Assembly (NCBI RefSeq): GCF_951230155.1
Contig: NZ_CATNVD010000006.1
Location: forward strand, 62,001-126,000
DNA: 64,000 nucleotides
Direction: 5' to 3'
Origin: Parablautia sp. Marseille-Q6255
GTDB taxonomy: Bacteria > Bacillota > Clostridia > Lachnospirales > Lachnospiraceae
How positions within the stretch are numbered: position 1 is the first letter of the stretch; each line of letters begins with the position of its first letter. Below are positions 1 through 8,932 of the stretch, piece by piece. A program made the translations under genes and the position numbers. Below the pieces are notes generated by a model. That model was given only the letters and a program-made list of their open reading frames with translations. It did not search any database and was not told the origin of the DNA.

Positions 1-60
1 GATGCCGATCTTTCTGTATAAATGATCATAACGCACAAAGCCACAGCTACAGAGCAGGTA

Positions 61-106
61 GAAAAACAGGCGGCTGGAGTCTCCGGATGAGGGGTCACAG
101 CCGCCT
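61..106 (-). terminator. possible minus-strand terminator hairpin
   Basis: A 9-base inverted repeat (AGGCGGCTG / CAGCCGCCT) is followed on the minus strand by GTTTTT. I see no minus-strand gene to its right that it would serve, so it may only block antisense transcription or belong to something outside the window. Confidence 0.4.
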
Positions 107-151
107 AATGTGTGAAAAGTCAAAAAAAATAAAAAAATTTCATTTTAGTGG

Positions 152-180
152 TTGACAAACAGAAAACCCTGATATATAAT
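152..180 (+). promoter_or_regulatory. consensus sigma-A promoter of tRNA-Arg
   Basis: TTGACA-N17-TATAAT, a perfect match to the vegetative consensus, ends 20 bases before the tRNA gene. A perfect consensus is typical of stable-RNA genes. Confidence 0.85.
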
Positions 181-200
181 CAAACATGCTTAAAGGACAT

Positions 201-274
201 GTGCGTTTAGCTCAGCTGGATAGAGCGTTTGGCTACGGACCAAAAGGTCGGGAGTTCGAATCTTCTAACGCACG
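201..274 (+). tRNA. tRNA-Arg (anticodon ACG)
   Basis: A complete cloverleaf can be read: acceptor stem GTGCGTT/AACGCAC, D-arm GCTC..GAGC, anticodon stem TTTGG/CCAAA around loop CTACGGA (anticodon ACG), and T-arm with GTTCGAAT. CCA is not encoded. ACG (inosine-modified) reads CGU/CGC/CGA arginine codons. The gene stands alone with its own promoter and terminator. Confidence 0.93.
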
Positions 275-300
275 CTTGAAGCACCGCAGATGCGGGAAAA

Positions 301-328
301 GGCACTCTGAGTATTCAGAGTGCCTTTT
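301..328 (+). terminator. intrinsic terminator after tRNA-Arg
   Basis: A perfect 10-bp stem (GGCACTCTGA / TCAGAGTGCC) with a 4-base loop is followed by TTTT. Confidence 0.85.
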
Positions 329-506
329 CGTTTGTGGTAAATGTGTTTTTTGAACCGCGGAAGCTTTGCCTGTTGTACCGCAAAAAAATCTTTACCTCGT
401 TCGCGGTTCATGATAAAGTAGTAATGAATTCATAAGACATAACAGATGAGGGCGGCAGGCGCAAAAGCGCTGTGCAGCACACAGATCATGCAAAGGAGAT
501 TGGATT

Positions 507-1916
507 ATGGGCGGATTCTTCGGAGTTGCTTCTAAGAGTGACTGTACACTGGAATTATTTTACGGAGTTGATTATCATTCACATCTCGGAACCAGACGCG
601 GCGGTATGGCTGTCTGTGGAGAACAGGGATTTCAAAGAGCGATCCACAACATCGAAAATTCTCCGTTTCGTACGAAGTTTGACCGGGACGTGGCAGAAAT
701 GGAAGGAAATATTGGAATCGGATGTATTTCTGACTATGAGCCGCAGCCTCTGCTGATTCAGTCGCATTTGGGCAGCTTTGCGATCACGACAGTCGGAAAG
801 ATCAACAATATGGATCAGCTGCTGGAGTATGTTTATGAGAATGGAAATGCACACTTTCAGGAAATGAGCGGCGGTCAGGTCAATGCAACGGAGCTGGTTG
901 CTTCCCTGATCTGCAAAAAGGACAGTATCGTGGAGGGGATCCGTTTTGTGCAGGAGATTATAGACGGTTCCATGACGCTGCTGATCATGACAAAGGACGG
1001 CCTGTATGCGGCGCGCGACCGTTACGGCAGGACGCCTCTGGTAGTCGGGAAGAAGGAGGACGCGTACTGCGTATCCTTTGAGAGCTTTGCCTATATCAAT
1101 CTTGGATATACCGACTATAAGGAGCTGGGACCATCAGAGATTGTGTTTATTACGCCGGATGAGGTAAAAACGGTTTCTGAAGCGAGAGAGGAGATGCGCA
1201 TCTGCTCCTTCCTCTGGGTATATTACGGATATCCGACCTCTTCCTATGAAGGTGTAAATGTAGAGGAAATGCGTTACAAATGCGGAAGCATGCTTGCAAA
1301 ACGCGATAAGGGGAATATTTCACCGGATGTGGTAGCAGGTGTGCCGGATTCCGGTATCGCTCACGCGATCGGGTATGCAAATGAATCCGGCATTCCGTAT
1401 GCCAGACCGTTTATCAAATATACGCCGACCTGGCCGCGTTCCTTTATGCCGACGCAGCAAAGCCAGAGAAATCTGATCGCGAAGATGAAACTGATCCCGG
1501 TCAAGGCTCTGATCCAGAACAAAAAGCTTTTGCTGATTGATGACTCGATCGTGCGGGGGACTCAGCTCAGAGAGACCACCGAGTTCCTGTATGCGAGCGG
1601 CGCCAAGGAAGTACATGTGCGCCCGGCGTGTCCGCCTCTTCTGTATGGCTGCAAATATCTGAATTTTTCACGGTCAAAATCAGAGATGGATCTGATCACA
1701 AGACGCGTGATCCGGGAACGCGAAGGAGAGGTATCCCAGGAAGTGCTTGCAGATTATGCAGATCCGTGCAGCAAGCGATATGAAGCGATGCTCGAAGCGA
1801 TCCGAAAGGAGCAGAACTTCACGACGCTGCGCTATCACAGACTGGATGATCTGAAAGCATCCATCGGCATTTCGCCGTGTAAGCTGTGTACCTACTGCTT
1901 TAACGGAGAAGGCTGA
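507..1916 (+). CDS. amidophosphoribosyltransferase-like protein (PurF family) lacking the N-terminal Cys
   Basis: This 469-residue protein has the two-domain PurF layout: an N-terminal Ntn/glutaminase-type domain and a C-terminal PRPP-binding domain with the motif IDDSIVRGTQ (IDD at 344-346). PurF transfers ammonia from glutamine to PRPP in the first step of purine synthesis. The N-terminus reads MGGFFGV where canonical PurF has M-C-G-x-x-G, so the nucleophilic cysteine at position 2 is replaced by glycine. Glutamine hydrolysis by the usual mechanism is therefore unlikely. Cysteines near the C-terminus (CKLCTYC) resemble the Fe-S ligands of Bacillus-type PurF. The start is set by AAAGGAG at 492-498. 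No other purine gene is adjacent, which fits a paralogue or an ammonia-dependent variant; the true role is unknown. Confidence 0.82.
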   Translation: MGGFFGVASKSDCTLELFYGVDYHSHLGTRRGGMAVCGEQGFQRAIHNIENSPFRTKFDRDVAEMEGNIGIGCISDYEPQPLLIQSHLGSFAITTVGKINNMDQLLEYVYENGNAHFQEMSGGQVNATELVASLICKKDSIVEGIRFVQEIIDGSMTLLIMTKDGLYAARDRYGRTPLVVGKKEDAYCVSFESFAYINLGYTDYKELGPSEIVFITPDEVKTVSEAREEMRICSFLWVYYGYPTSSYEGVNVEEMRYKCGSMLAKRDKGNISPDVVAGVPDSGIAHAIGYANESGIPYARPFIKYTPTWPRSFMPTQQSQRNLIAKMKLIPVKALIQNKKLLLIDDSIVRGTQLRETTEFLYASGAKEVHVRPACPPLLYGCKYLNFSRSKSEMDLITRRVIREREGEVSQEVLADYADPCSKRYEAMLEAIRKEQNFTTLRYHRLDDLKASIGISPCKLCTYCFNGEG

Positions 1917-2007
1917 TCCCCTGTAAAAGGGCGGCGGGGAACAAAAAGCCGGGCTGACCGGGAATGAGCCCTGCCGGATATGGCCGGACAGGATATGGAG
2001 GAGAAAG

Positions 2008-2649
2008 ATGACAAAAGAGCAGCTGGCGCTGGAGACGATCCGGCGTCTGAAAGAAGAATATCCGGATGCAGGCTGTACGCTTGATTATGATGATGCGTGG
2101 AAGCTTCTGGTAAGTGTGCGTCTGGCCGCACAGTGTACCGATGCGAGGGTAAATGTTGTCGTAGAAAAGCTGTATGAGAAATTCCCTGATATAGAGGCTC
2201 TGGCTGCTGCCAGGCCGGAGGAGATTGAAGAGATCGTAAAGCCGTGCGGGCTGGGGCGCAGCAAGGCGCGGGATATCAGCGCGTGTATGCGCATGCTGAA
2301 GGAGGAATACGGCGGAAAGGTACCGGATGATTTTGACGCGCTTTTGAAGCTTCCGGGAGTCGGCCGCAAGAGCGCGAATCTGATCATGGGCGATGTATTC
2401 GGGAAGCCGGCGATCGTAACAGATACGCACTGCATCCGGCTTACGAACCGCATCGGTCTGGTAGATGGGATCAAGGATCCCAAACGTGTGGAGATGGCTC
2501 TGTGGAAGATCATCCCGCCAAAGGAGGGCAGCGATTTCTGTCACAGGCTGGTCTATCATGGACGTGAGGTCTGCACAGCAAGGACAGCGCCGTACTGTGA
2601 CCGGTGCTGTCTTGCGGATATCTGCGCAAAAAACGGCGTAGAAAAATAG
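2008..2649 (+). CDS. nth: endonuclease III, DNA glycosylase/AP lyase
   Basis: This 213-residue protein has the normal length for Nth, a base-excision repair enzyme that removes oxidised pyrimidines and cuts the abasic site. The helix-hairpin-helix LPGVGRKSA carries the catalytic lysine, and the following VTDTH contains the catalytic aspartate. The C-terminal iron-sulphur motif is present as C-X7-C-X2-C-X5-C; the first spacing is one residue longer than the usual X6. It lies 91 bases after the PurF-like gene with its own GGAGGAG ribosome-binding site and converges on a small minus-strand gene 23 bases downstream. Confidence 0.95.
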   Translation: MTKEQLALETIRRLKEEYPDAGCTLDYDDAWKLLVSVRLAAQCTDARVNVVVEKLYEKFPDIEALAAARPEEIEEIVKPCGLGRSKARDISACMRMLKEEYGGKVPDDFDALLKLPGVGRKSANLIMGDVFGKPAIVTDTHCIRLTNRIGLVDGIKDPKRVEMALWKIIPPKEGSDFCHRLVYHGREVCTARTAPYCDRCCLADICAKNGVEK

Positions 2650-2672
2650 CAGTATGGCTGCAGCGGTGCAGG

Positions 2673-2927
2673 TTATGTGTCCTGTTCGGGATCGGAAGCC
2701 GCATTTTGAAGACAGAACTGGTACATTTCTTCGTAGGCATCCAGCTCTGCTTCAGAGGAGGGAAGTGCAGGGATCAGCCCTGTGCAGTCTGTGGCAGAGC
2801 AGACACTTTTTGAAAAGAAGGAATCAGAAAGGCTGGTTGGATCCGCTTTTTCTGCTTCCTTTTTTCTTTTTGTTCTGGGCTCCTCCGGTGTCGGATGAAA
2901 GGCTTGTCTGTCAGTATCTGAATGCAT
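2673..2927 (-). CDS. small conserved-looking hypothetical protein (84 aa)
   Basis: The start was chosen because AGGAGGT sits 7-8 bases before this ATG; an upstream in-frame extension has no such site and reads as membrane-like noise. The N-terminal half is charged and probably disordered. The C-terminal half has an ordered-looking segment with SVCSATDCTGLIPALP, then acidic SEAELDAYEEMYQF. Two cysteines in CSATDC could bind metal or form a disulphide. I have the impression that similar small proteins with a DCTGLIP-type segment occur in related clostridia, but I cannot check this. It is transcribed away from comM and towards nth. Function unknown. Confidence 0.6.
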   Translation of the reverse strand: MHSDTDRQAFHPTPEEPRTKRKKEAEKADPTSLSDSFFSKSVCSATDCTGLIPALPSSEAELDAYEEMYQFCLQNAASDPEQDT

Positions 2928-3143
2928 AGATGACACCTCCTGTATAGGATTTTGTTTGTTTTGCAGTGTTAGTATCTGAAGCATTTCTGAAAATATGATG
3001 GGAATTTCTGTTTTTTTCAAATAGGTCTTGCAATAAATAACAACTAATGATATGATAAAAGCAACATAAAATATATAGATGAATATTGCTGCACAATAAC
3101 TGGGGAACATGGGAGAGAAGCCGGTAAAAAGAGGGGATGTACA

Positions 3144-4667
3144 TTGTTCAGTAAGGTAAATTCGGCGGCTCTGCACGGGATAGACAGCAGGATCATATCT
3201 GTCGAAGCAGATGTATCAGACGGACTGCCGCAGTTTTCTATGGTTGGATATCTTGCGTCTGAGGTACGTGAGGCGCAGGACCGTGTGAGGATCGCATTAA
3301 AAAATTCCGGCTATAAGCTGCTGCCGAAAAAGGTGACGGTCAATCTTTCCCCCGCAGATATCCGAAAATCAGGCTCCTGGTTTGACCTGCCGATCGCGGT
3401 GGCAGTGCTGGCTGCATACGGCTGTGTGCCGGGAACGTGTCTGGATGGCGTTTTTCTGGCCGGAGAGCTGGGACTTGACGGGAGTATCCATGCCGTTCGC
3501 GGAGTTCTTGGTATGGTGAGGGAGGCGCGGCGAAGCGGATGCAGGATCTGTATTGTTCCATCGGCAAATGCAGGAGAGGCCGCCGCGATCAGCGGGATTA
3601 CAGTACTTGGAGCCGATCATTTAAAAGCGGTAGCGGATCACTTTACGACACAGCGTCAGCTGGTACAGACACGTACTAATATAGAAGAAATTTTCCGGGA
3701 AAAGGGAACCGGGTGTGCGGCGGATTTTGCAGATATTAAAGGGCAGCGGATGGCAAAGCGGGCAGCCCAGATTGCTGCCGCCGGGATGCACAATCTCTTG
3801 CTGGGCGGTCCTCCCGGAGCAGGCAAAACGATGATCGCCAGACGGATTCCGGGGATCCTGCCTCCGATGGAGCCGGAAGAGGCTCTGGAGGTTTCTCAGA
3901 TACACAGTGTGGCAGGTATTCTTCCGGCTGCGGGGATACTGACAGAGCGGCCGTTTCGGATGCCGCATCATACAGCTTCGGCAGTCGCCCTGTCCGGGGG
4001 AGGAGCGGTGCCTCGTCCGGGCGAGATCAGCCTGGCGCACCGGGGAGTATTATATCTGGATGAGATCGCAGAATTTCAGCCGGAGGCGCTGGAGATCCTG
4101 CGCCAGCCGATGGAGGAGGGCGTGGTGCGCATTTCAAGAAATACAGGGCAGTATGTATTTCCGGCGGATTTTATGCTGGTTGCTTCCCGCAACCCGTGCC
4201 GCTGCGGGTATTTTCCTGACCGGACGCGCTGTCGGTGCAGCGAAGGAGAGGTGCTGCGCTATCTTCACCGGATCAGCCGGCCTTTGCTGGATCGGATCGA
4301 TCTGCATGTCATGGTCCATCCGATGCGCTATGACGAGCTGACGGGCGATGCGAAGGAAGAGCAAACGGCAGCCATACGAAAAAGAGTACTGCGGGCGCAT
4401 GAGATCCAGTCACGCCGATACAAAGGCAGCAGCTTCCGGTTTAATGCAGATCTGTCTGCGGCTGCTCTTCGGGAGTACTGTCCTCTTCCGCAGGAAGCGC
4501 AGGGGCAGTTAAGGCAGATATATGAGCAAAAGCACCTGACCGCCAGAGCGTATCATCGTATGATCCGCGTCGCACGGACGATAGCAGATCTGGAGGAAGC
4601 AGAGCACATTGAGATGAAGCATATCAGTGAAGCGCTTTTGTATCGGCCGGCAGAAGCGCTGATGTAG
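3144..4667 (+). CDS. comM: YifB/ComM family Mg-chelatase-like AAA+ ATPase
   Basis: This 507-residue protein has the ComM layout: an N-terminal Lon-protease-like domain (about 1-180), a Mg-chelatase AAA+ core with Walker A GGPPGAGKT (221-229) and Walker B LYLDEIAEF (near 303), and a C-terminal lid/chelatase domain. A cysteine cluster (CRCGYFPDRTRCRC) lies in the core, as in the family. ComM is a hexameric helicase that promotes branch migration during uptake of transforming DNA. The start is TTG, placed by GAGGGG at 3132-3136; the nearby ATG at 3137 runs into a stop after five codons. It sits 43 bases before dprA, and the pairing of two natural-transformation genes supports both calls. Confidence 0.92.
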   Translation: MFSKVNSAALHGIDSRIISVEADVSDGLPQFSMVGYLASEVREAQDRVRIALKNSGYKLLPKKVTVNLSPADIRKSGSWFDLPIAVAVLAAYGCVPGTCLDGVFLAGELGLDGSIHAVRGVLGMVREARRSGCRICIVPSANAGEAAAISGITVLGADHLKAVADHFTTQRQLVQTRTNIEEIFREKGTGCAADFADIKGQRMAKRAAQIAAAGMHNLLLGGPPGAGKTMIARRIPGILPPMEPEEALEVSQIHSVAGILPAAGILTERPFRMPHHTASAVALSGGGAVPRPGEISLAHRGVLYLDEIAEFQPEALEILRQPMEEGVVRISRNTGQYVFPADFMLVASRNPCRCGYFPDRTRCRCSEGEVLRYLHRISRPLLDRIDLHVMVHPMRYDELTGDAKEEQTAAIRKRVLRAHEIQSRRYKGSSFRFNADLSAAALREYCPLPQEAQGQLRQIYEQKHLTARAYHRMIRVARTIADLEEAEHIEMKHISEALLYRPAEALM

Positions 4668-4710
4668 GGAGAAGCGGAGCGCATGCAGGGGGAGGATACA
4701 GGGAGCGTAT

Positions 4711-5799
4711 ATGGGACAGGATCTGGAGCTGTACTGGGAGTGGCTTTGCAGTATCAGCGGATTGTATCGGACGCAGCAGGAGATACTGCTGCGCTGTTTT
4801 GGGAGTGCGCAGGGGGTATACTGTGCTTCACAGGCAGAGCTTTCTCATTTGCAAAAGAGGGGCTGTGCATTTGTAAAAAAGGTACTGGAGTTTCGCGCAG
4901 CAGGTTCACCGGAGGAAATCGCGCATAGAAACAGAGAAAAGGGAATACTATTTAGAAGCTGCAGGCACAGAGAATATCCGCAGAAGCTTCTGGAGCTTGA
5001 GGACAGACCGTATGGGATTTTTTACCGTGGGCGGCTGCCGGACGGACAGAAAAAAAGTGTTGCGATCGTGGGAGCGAGGCTGTGTACGTATCGGGGAAAG
5101 GAGCTGGCGGAGCAGCTTGCAGAAGAGATCGCGCGCGCAGGAGGGGCGGTGGTGAGCGGAGCCGCCTACGGGATCGATGGAGCGGCGCAGTGGGCGGCTC
5201 TGGAGGCAGGCGGAGAGAGTTTTGCCGTACTGGGGTGTGGCGTTGACGTCTGTTATCCTGCATCGCACCAGCTTCTTCTGGAGCGTCTGGTGAAGAGCGG
5301 CGGCGTTCTTTCAGAGCTTGCGCCGGGAACCAGACCGCTGCGGATGCATTTTCCGGCGCGCAACCGGATCATCAGCGGCCTGTCAGATGTGGTGGCAGTC
5401 ATCGAGGCGCGTAAAAAAAGCGGTTCGCTGATCACTGCCGGATTTGCCGCGGCGCAGGGGCGTACCGTTTTTTCTGTTCCGGGGCGCCCTCAGGATGAGC
5501 TGAGTGAGGGGTGCAATGAATTGATAGCTCAGGGCGCGAATGTACTGTTGTCTGTTGAAACATTTATGGATACGAATTTTTCAGGCTATAAAAAGAAAAG
5601 AAATAAATTATCGGAAGATTTTGCACTTGCACCGGCGGAAAAATTAGTGTATAGTAGTCTCGGTTTGCAGTCCAGAAGTCTGTGGGAGCTTGAAGCATGC
5701 ACCGCATTGTCTCTGGCAGAGCTTGGCGATGCGCTGCTGGCGCTGGAGATGAAGGGACTGGCAAAAGAAACACAGCGAAATTATTATGTGCGTGTATGA
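4711..5799 (+). CDS. dprA: DNA-processing protein DprA/Smf
   Basis: DprA loads RecA onto incoming single-stranded DNA during transformation. The 362-residue protein has an N-terminal SAM-like region, a central Rossmann fold with VAIVGAR (GAR at 121-123), GGAVVSGAAYGIDGAAQ and MHFPARNRIISGLSD, and a C-terminal winged-helix region (about 305-362). It follows comM closely and precedes topA by 51 bases; the smf-topA order is common in Firmicutes. The ribosome-binding site is the weak AGGGAG before ATG 4711. Confidence 0.93.
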   Translation: MGQDLELYWEWLCSISGLYRTQQEILLRCFGSAQGVYCASQAELSHLQKRGCAFVKKVLEFRAAGSPEEIAHRNREKGILFRSCRHREYPQKLLELEDRPYGIFYRGRLPDGQKKSVAIVGARLCTYRGKELAEQLAEEIARAGGAVVSGAAYGIDGAAQWAALEAGGESFAVLGCGVDVCYPASHQLLLERLVKSGGVLSELAPGTRPLRMHFPARNRIISGLSDVVAVIEARKKSGSLITAGFAAAQGRTVFSVPGRPQDELSEGCNELIAQGANVLLSVETFMDTNFSGYKKKRNKLSEDFALAPAEKLVYSSLGLQSRSLWELEACTALSLAELGDALLALEMKGLAKETQRNYYVRV

Positions 5800-5850
5800 T
5801 TTTCCTTAGAAAATGCAGACACAGCGGCGCTGTTTATGGAGGGAATGGCT

Positions 5851-7911
5851 ATGCCGAAATATCTGGTGATCGTAGAGTCGCCTGCAAAAGTGAAAACAAT
5901 TAAAAAATTTCTTGGTTCTAATTACGAGGTGCTTGCATCGAACGGACATGTAAGAGATATGCCAAAAAGCCAGCTCGGCTTTGATGTGGAGCATGATTAT
6001 GAGCCCAAATATATTACGATCCGTGGAAAGGGGGATATTCTTGCCGCGCTGCGCAAAGCAGAAAAGAAGGCGGACAAGGTTTATCTGGCAACTGACCCGG
6101 ACCGTGAAGGAGAAGCGATCTCCTGGCATCTGGCGGAGGCACTCAAGCTGGATGATAAGAAACGCAGGAGGATCACATTTAATGAGATCACCAAGACTGC
6201 CGTCAAGGAATCCTTAAAGCATGAGCGTCCGATCGATATGGATCTGGTGAATGCACAGCAGGCGCGCCGTATGCTGGATAGGATGGTGGGATACAGGATC
6301 AGTCCGCTGCTGTGGCAGAAGGTAAAACGGGGACTGAGTGCAGGCCGTGTACAGTCGGTCGCTCTGCGCATCATCGGAGACCGTGAGGATGAGATCAACG
6401 CATTTATTCCAAAGGAATACTGGTCGCTTGATGTGAAGCTTCTGGCGCCGGGAGAGAAAAAGCCGCTGACGGCGAAGTTTTATGGCACGGACAAGAAGGA
6501 AACGATCGATTCAGAAGCGCGGAAAAACGAGATCGTAGAAGCGATCAGGCAGTCGGAGTTTCTTGTAGACGAGGTGAAAAAAGGAGAGCGTACAAAAAAG
6601 GCGCCGTTCCCGTTTACGACAAGTACTCTGCAGCAGGAGGCAGCCAATGCGCTGAATTTTTCCACACAGAAAACCATGCGTCTGGCACAGCAGCTCTATG
6701 AAGGAGTAGAGCTTAAAGGGAGCGGGACAGTTGCGCTGATCACGTATCTCCGTACGGATTCCACTCGTGTCTCTGAAGAAGCGGACCAGGCAGCGAGAGA
6801 ATATATTGACAGTCAGTATGGCAGTGAGTTTGTCGCGGAAAAAAGAACGGCACAGACCAGTGGCAAAAAGATCCAGGATGCACATGAGGCGATCCGGCCG
6901 ACAGATGTCAGCCGTACTCCGGCAAGTGTAAAGGAATTACTGAGCCGTGATCTGTTTCGGCTTTATCAGCTCATCTGGAAACGTTTTATGGCGAGCCGGA
7001 TGGCCCCGGCCCGATATGAGACGACATCTGTAAAGATCCAGGCAGGCGGCTACCGCTTCACCGTAGCGGCTTCCAGAGTTGCCTTTGAAGGCTTTCGTAC
7101 CGTATATACAGAAAGCAGTGAGACAAAAGAGGAAAACAATGTGATCGCCGGGAAAATAGAGCCGGGGATGAAGCTTTCTGAGATGGGGATCGAGGCAGAG
7201 CAGCACTTTACGCAGCCGCCGGCTCATTATACGGAGGCTTCTCTTGTGCGGGCGCTGGAGGAGCAGGGCATCGGACGTCCGAGTACGTATGCTCCGACCA
7301 TCACTACGATCATTGCGCGCCGGTATGTGGCAAAAGAAAATAAAAATCTTTATATGACAGAGCTCGGAGAGGTTGTCAACAATATTATGAAGGAAGCGTT
7401 TCCGAGTATTGTGGATGTGAGCTTTACTGCGAATATGGAGTCTTTGCTGGACTCTATTGAGGAAGGAACGATCAGCTGGAAGACTGTTGTGGAAAACTTT
7501 TATCCGGATCTCGATGAGGCGGTAAAAGAGGCAGAGAAGAATCTGGAGAAGGTGACGATCGAGGATGAGGTGACAGACGTGGTCTGTGATCTGTGCGGCC
7601 GCAATATGGTAGTAAAGTACGGACCTCATGGAAAGTTTCTTGCCTGCCCGGGATTCCCGGACTGCCGCAATACGAAGCCATATCTGGAAAAGATAGGGGT
7701 TCCCTGCCCGGTGTGCGGAAAAGATGTTGTGATCCGTAAGACAAAAAAGGGCAGGAGATATTACGGATGCGAGGGAAATCCGGAATGTGAGTTCATGTCC
7801 TGGCAGAAGCCTGTAGTGCAGAAGTGCCCGCAGTGCGGCGGCTACATGGTAGAAAAGGGAAATCGTGTCGTATGTGCGGATAAGACCTGCGGATATATCA
7901 GTGAGAAATAG
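5851..7911 (+). CDS. topA: DNA topoisomerase I (type IA)
   Basis: TopA relaxes negative supercoils through a 5'-phosphotyrosine intermediate. The start at 5851 (MPKYLVIVESPAKVK) was preferred to ATGs at 5836 and 5845 because GGAGGG at 5838-5843 lies 7 bases before it and family members begin this way, giving 686 residues. The TOPRIM motif DPDREGE is at 82-88 and the catalytic tyrosine in ITYLRTDST is Tyr299. The C-terminus carries three four-cysteine zinc ribbons (CDLC...CPGFPDC, CPVC...CEGNPEC, CPQC...CADKTC). It is probably cotranscribed with dprA and followed by codY under its own promoter. Confidence 0.97.
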   Translation: MPKYLVIVESPAKVKTIKKFLGSNYEVLASNGHVRDMPKSQLGFDVEHDYEPKYITIRGKGDILAALRKAEKKADKVYLATDPDREGEAISWHLAEALKLDDKKRRRITFNEITKTAVKESLKHERPIDMDLVNAQQARRMLDRMVGYRISPLLWQKVKRGLSAGRVQSVALRIIGDREDEINAFIPKEYWSLDVKLLAPGEKKPLTAKFYGTDKKETIDSEARKNEIVEAIRQSEFLVDEVKKGERTKKAPFPFTTSTLQQEAANALNFSTQKTMRLAQQLYEGVELKGSGTVALITYLRTDSTRVSEEADQAAREYIDSQYGSEFVAEKRTAQTSGKKIQDAHEAIRPTDVSRTPASVKELLSRDLFRLYQLIWKRFMASRMAPARYETTSVKIQAGGYRFTVAASRVAFEGFRTVYTESSETKEENNVIAGKIEPGMKLSEMGIEAEQHFTQPPAHYTEASLVRALEEQGIGRPSTYAPTITTIIARRYVAKENKNLYMTELGEVVNNIMKEAFPSIVDVSFTANMESLLDSIEEGTISWKTVVENFYPDLDEAVKEAEKNLEKVTIEDEVTDVVCDLCGRNMVVKYGPHGKFLACPGFPDCRNTKPYLEKIGVPCPVCGKDVVIRKTKKGRRYYGCEGNPECEFMSWQKPVVQKCPQCGGYMVEKGNRVVCADKTCGYISEK

Positions 7912-7981
7912 AAAGAATAGTTGAAAAAATAAAGAAAAGAGTAAGTTTTCTAATAAATGCCGCCAATAATCATAATATCTG

Positions 7982-8010
7982 TTGATTTTCTGAAAATTTC
8001 ATGGTATCAT
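7982..8010 (+). promoter_or_regulatory. codY promoter
   Basis: TTGATT-N17-TATCAT lies 47 bases before the codY start. Its -35 box and spacer overlap a near-perfect CodY-binding site. Confidence 0.7.
7984..7998 (+). promoter_or_regulatory. CodY box (autoregulatory operator)
   Basis: GATTTTCTGAAAATT matches the published CodY consensus AATTTTCWGAAAATT at 14 of 15 positions. It covers the -35/spacer region of the codY promoter, so bound CodY would be expected to block RNA polymerase. Autorepression is inference from position. Confidence 0.82.
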
Positions 8011-8056
8011 AAAATGAAACGAGAATTAACTGTATAATATGCGAAGGAGGCCTGTG

Positions 8057-8836
8057 ATGAGCGTTCAATTATTGGATAAGACCAGAAAGATTAACCAGTT
8101 GTTACATAACAACAATACGAGTAAAGTAGTGTTCAATGATATTTGTGATGTCCTGACCGGCATTTTGAATTCAAACATTCTCGTTATCAGCCGGAAAGGA
8201 AAGGTGCTTGGCGTTGGAGTATGCGATGGTGTGGAAGAGATCAAAGAACTGATCGTTGATCGCGTCGGCGGTCATATTGATCCAATGCTGAACGAACGGC
8301 TTCTTGGAGTCCTCTCTACGAAAGAAAATGTCAATCTGGAAACGCTTGGATTTGAGGGAGAGAATATCAGAAAATACCAGGCGATCATTAATCCGATCGA
8401 CATTGCGGGAGAGCGTCTTGGCACTGTGTTTATGTATAAATACGCAGAGCAGTATGATATTGATGATATCATACTCAGTGAATATGGGACGACGGTGGTA
8501 GGACTTGAGATGATGCGTTCGGTAAACGAGGAGAATGCCGAAGAAAACCGAAAAGTACAGATTGTAAAATCTGCGATCAGTACACTGTCCTTTTCTGAGA
8601 TGGAAGCGATCATCCACATTTTTGATGAGCTGGATGGAACAGAAGGGATCCTTGTTGCGAGCAAGATCGCAGACAGAGTCGGCATTACACGCTCTGTGAT
8701 CGTTAATGCGCTGCGCAAGTTTGAAAGTGCAGGGGTGATCGAATCACGGTCATCGGGGATGAAGGGTACTTACATTAAAGTACTCAATGATGTGGTGTTC
8801 GACGAACTGGAAGAGATCAAAAAAACAAGATTATGA
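8057..8836 (+). CDS. codY: GTP/branched-chain amino acid-sensing global repressor CodY
   Basis: The start at 8057 has AAGGAGG six bases upstream and gives 259 residues, the family's usual length. The N-terminal GAF domain (about 1-155) senses branched-chain amino acids, and the C-terminal winged helix (about 200-235, ASKIADRVGITRSVIVNALRKF) binds DNA. CodY represses nitrogen, amino-acid and stationary-phase genes while GTP and branched-chain amino acids are plentiful. A CodY box overlaps its own promoter. The window also holds relA and guaB, which control the (p)ppGpp/GTP balance that CodY reads. Confidence 0.97.
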   Translation: MSVQLLDKTRKINQLLHNNNTSKVVFNDICDVLTGILNSNILVISRKGKVLGVGVCDGVEEIKELIVDRVGGHIDPMLNERLLGVLSTKENVNLETLGFEGENIRKYQAIINPIDIAGERLGTVFMYKYAEQYDIDDIILSEYGTTVVGLEMMRSVNEENAEENRKVQIVKSAISTLSFSEMEAIIHIFDELDGTEGILVASKIADRVGITRSVIVNALRKFESAGVIESRSSGMKGTYIKVLNDVVFDELEEIKKTRL

Positions 8837-8850
8837 AAGCATGAAGCGTA

Positions 8851-8932
8851 AAAGAGGGAATATTGCAGATGGTATTCCGACGGTATCCAGAATCCGCCGG
8901 GAACAGCAGTTTGCAATATTCCCTCTTTTTTT
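8851..8932 (+). terminator. long-stem terminator after codY
   Basis: AAAGAGGGAATATTGCA at 8851 pairs perfectly with TGCAATATTCCCTCTTT near 8912-8928, followed by a T-run. The roughly 44-base insert between the arms is unusually long for a terminator loop and may fold itself. Confidence 0.8.

Noticed and set aside
274-506. Purine riboswitch upstream of the PurF-like gene
   Set aside because: I found no three-way junction or conserved loop segments; only a short GGCGC/GCGCT hairpin near 456.
2976-2994. Second CodY box near comM (CATTTCTGAAAATA)
   Set aside because: Four mismatches to the consensus in an AT-rich stretch; not distinguishable from chance.
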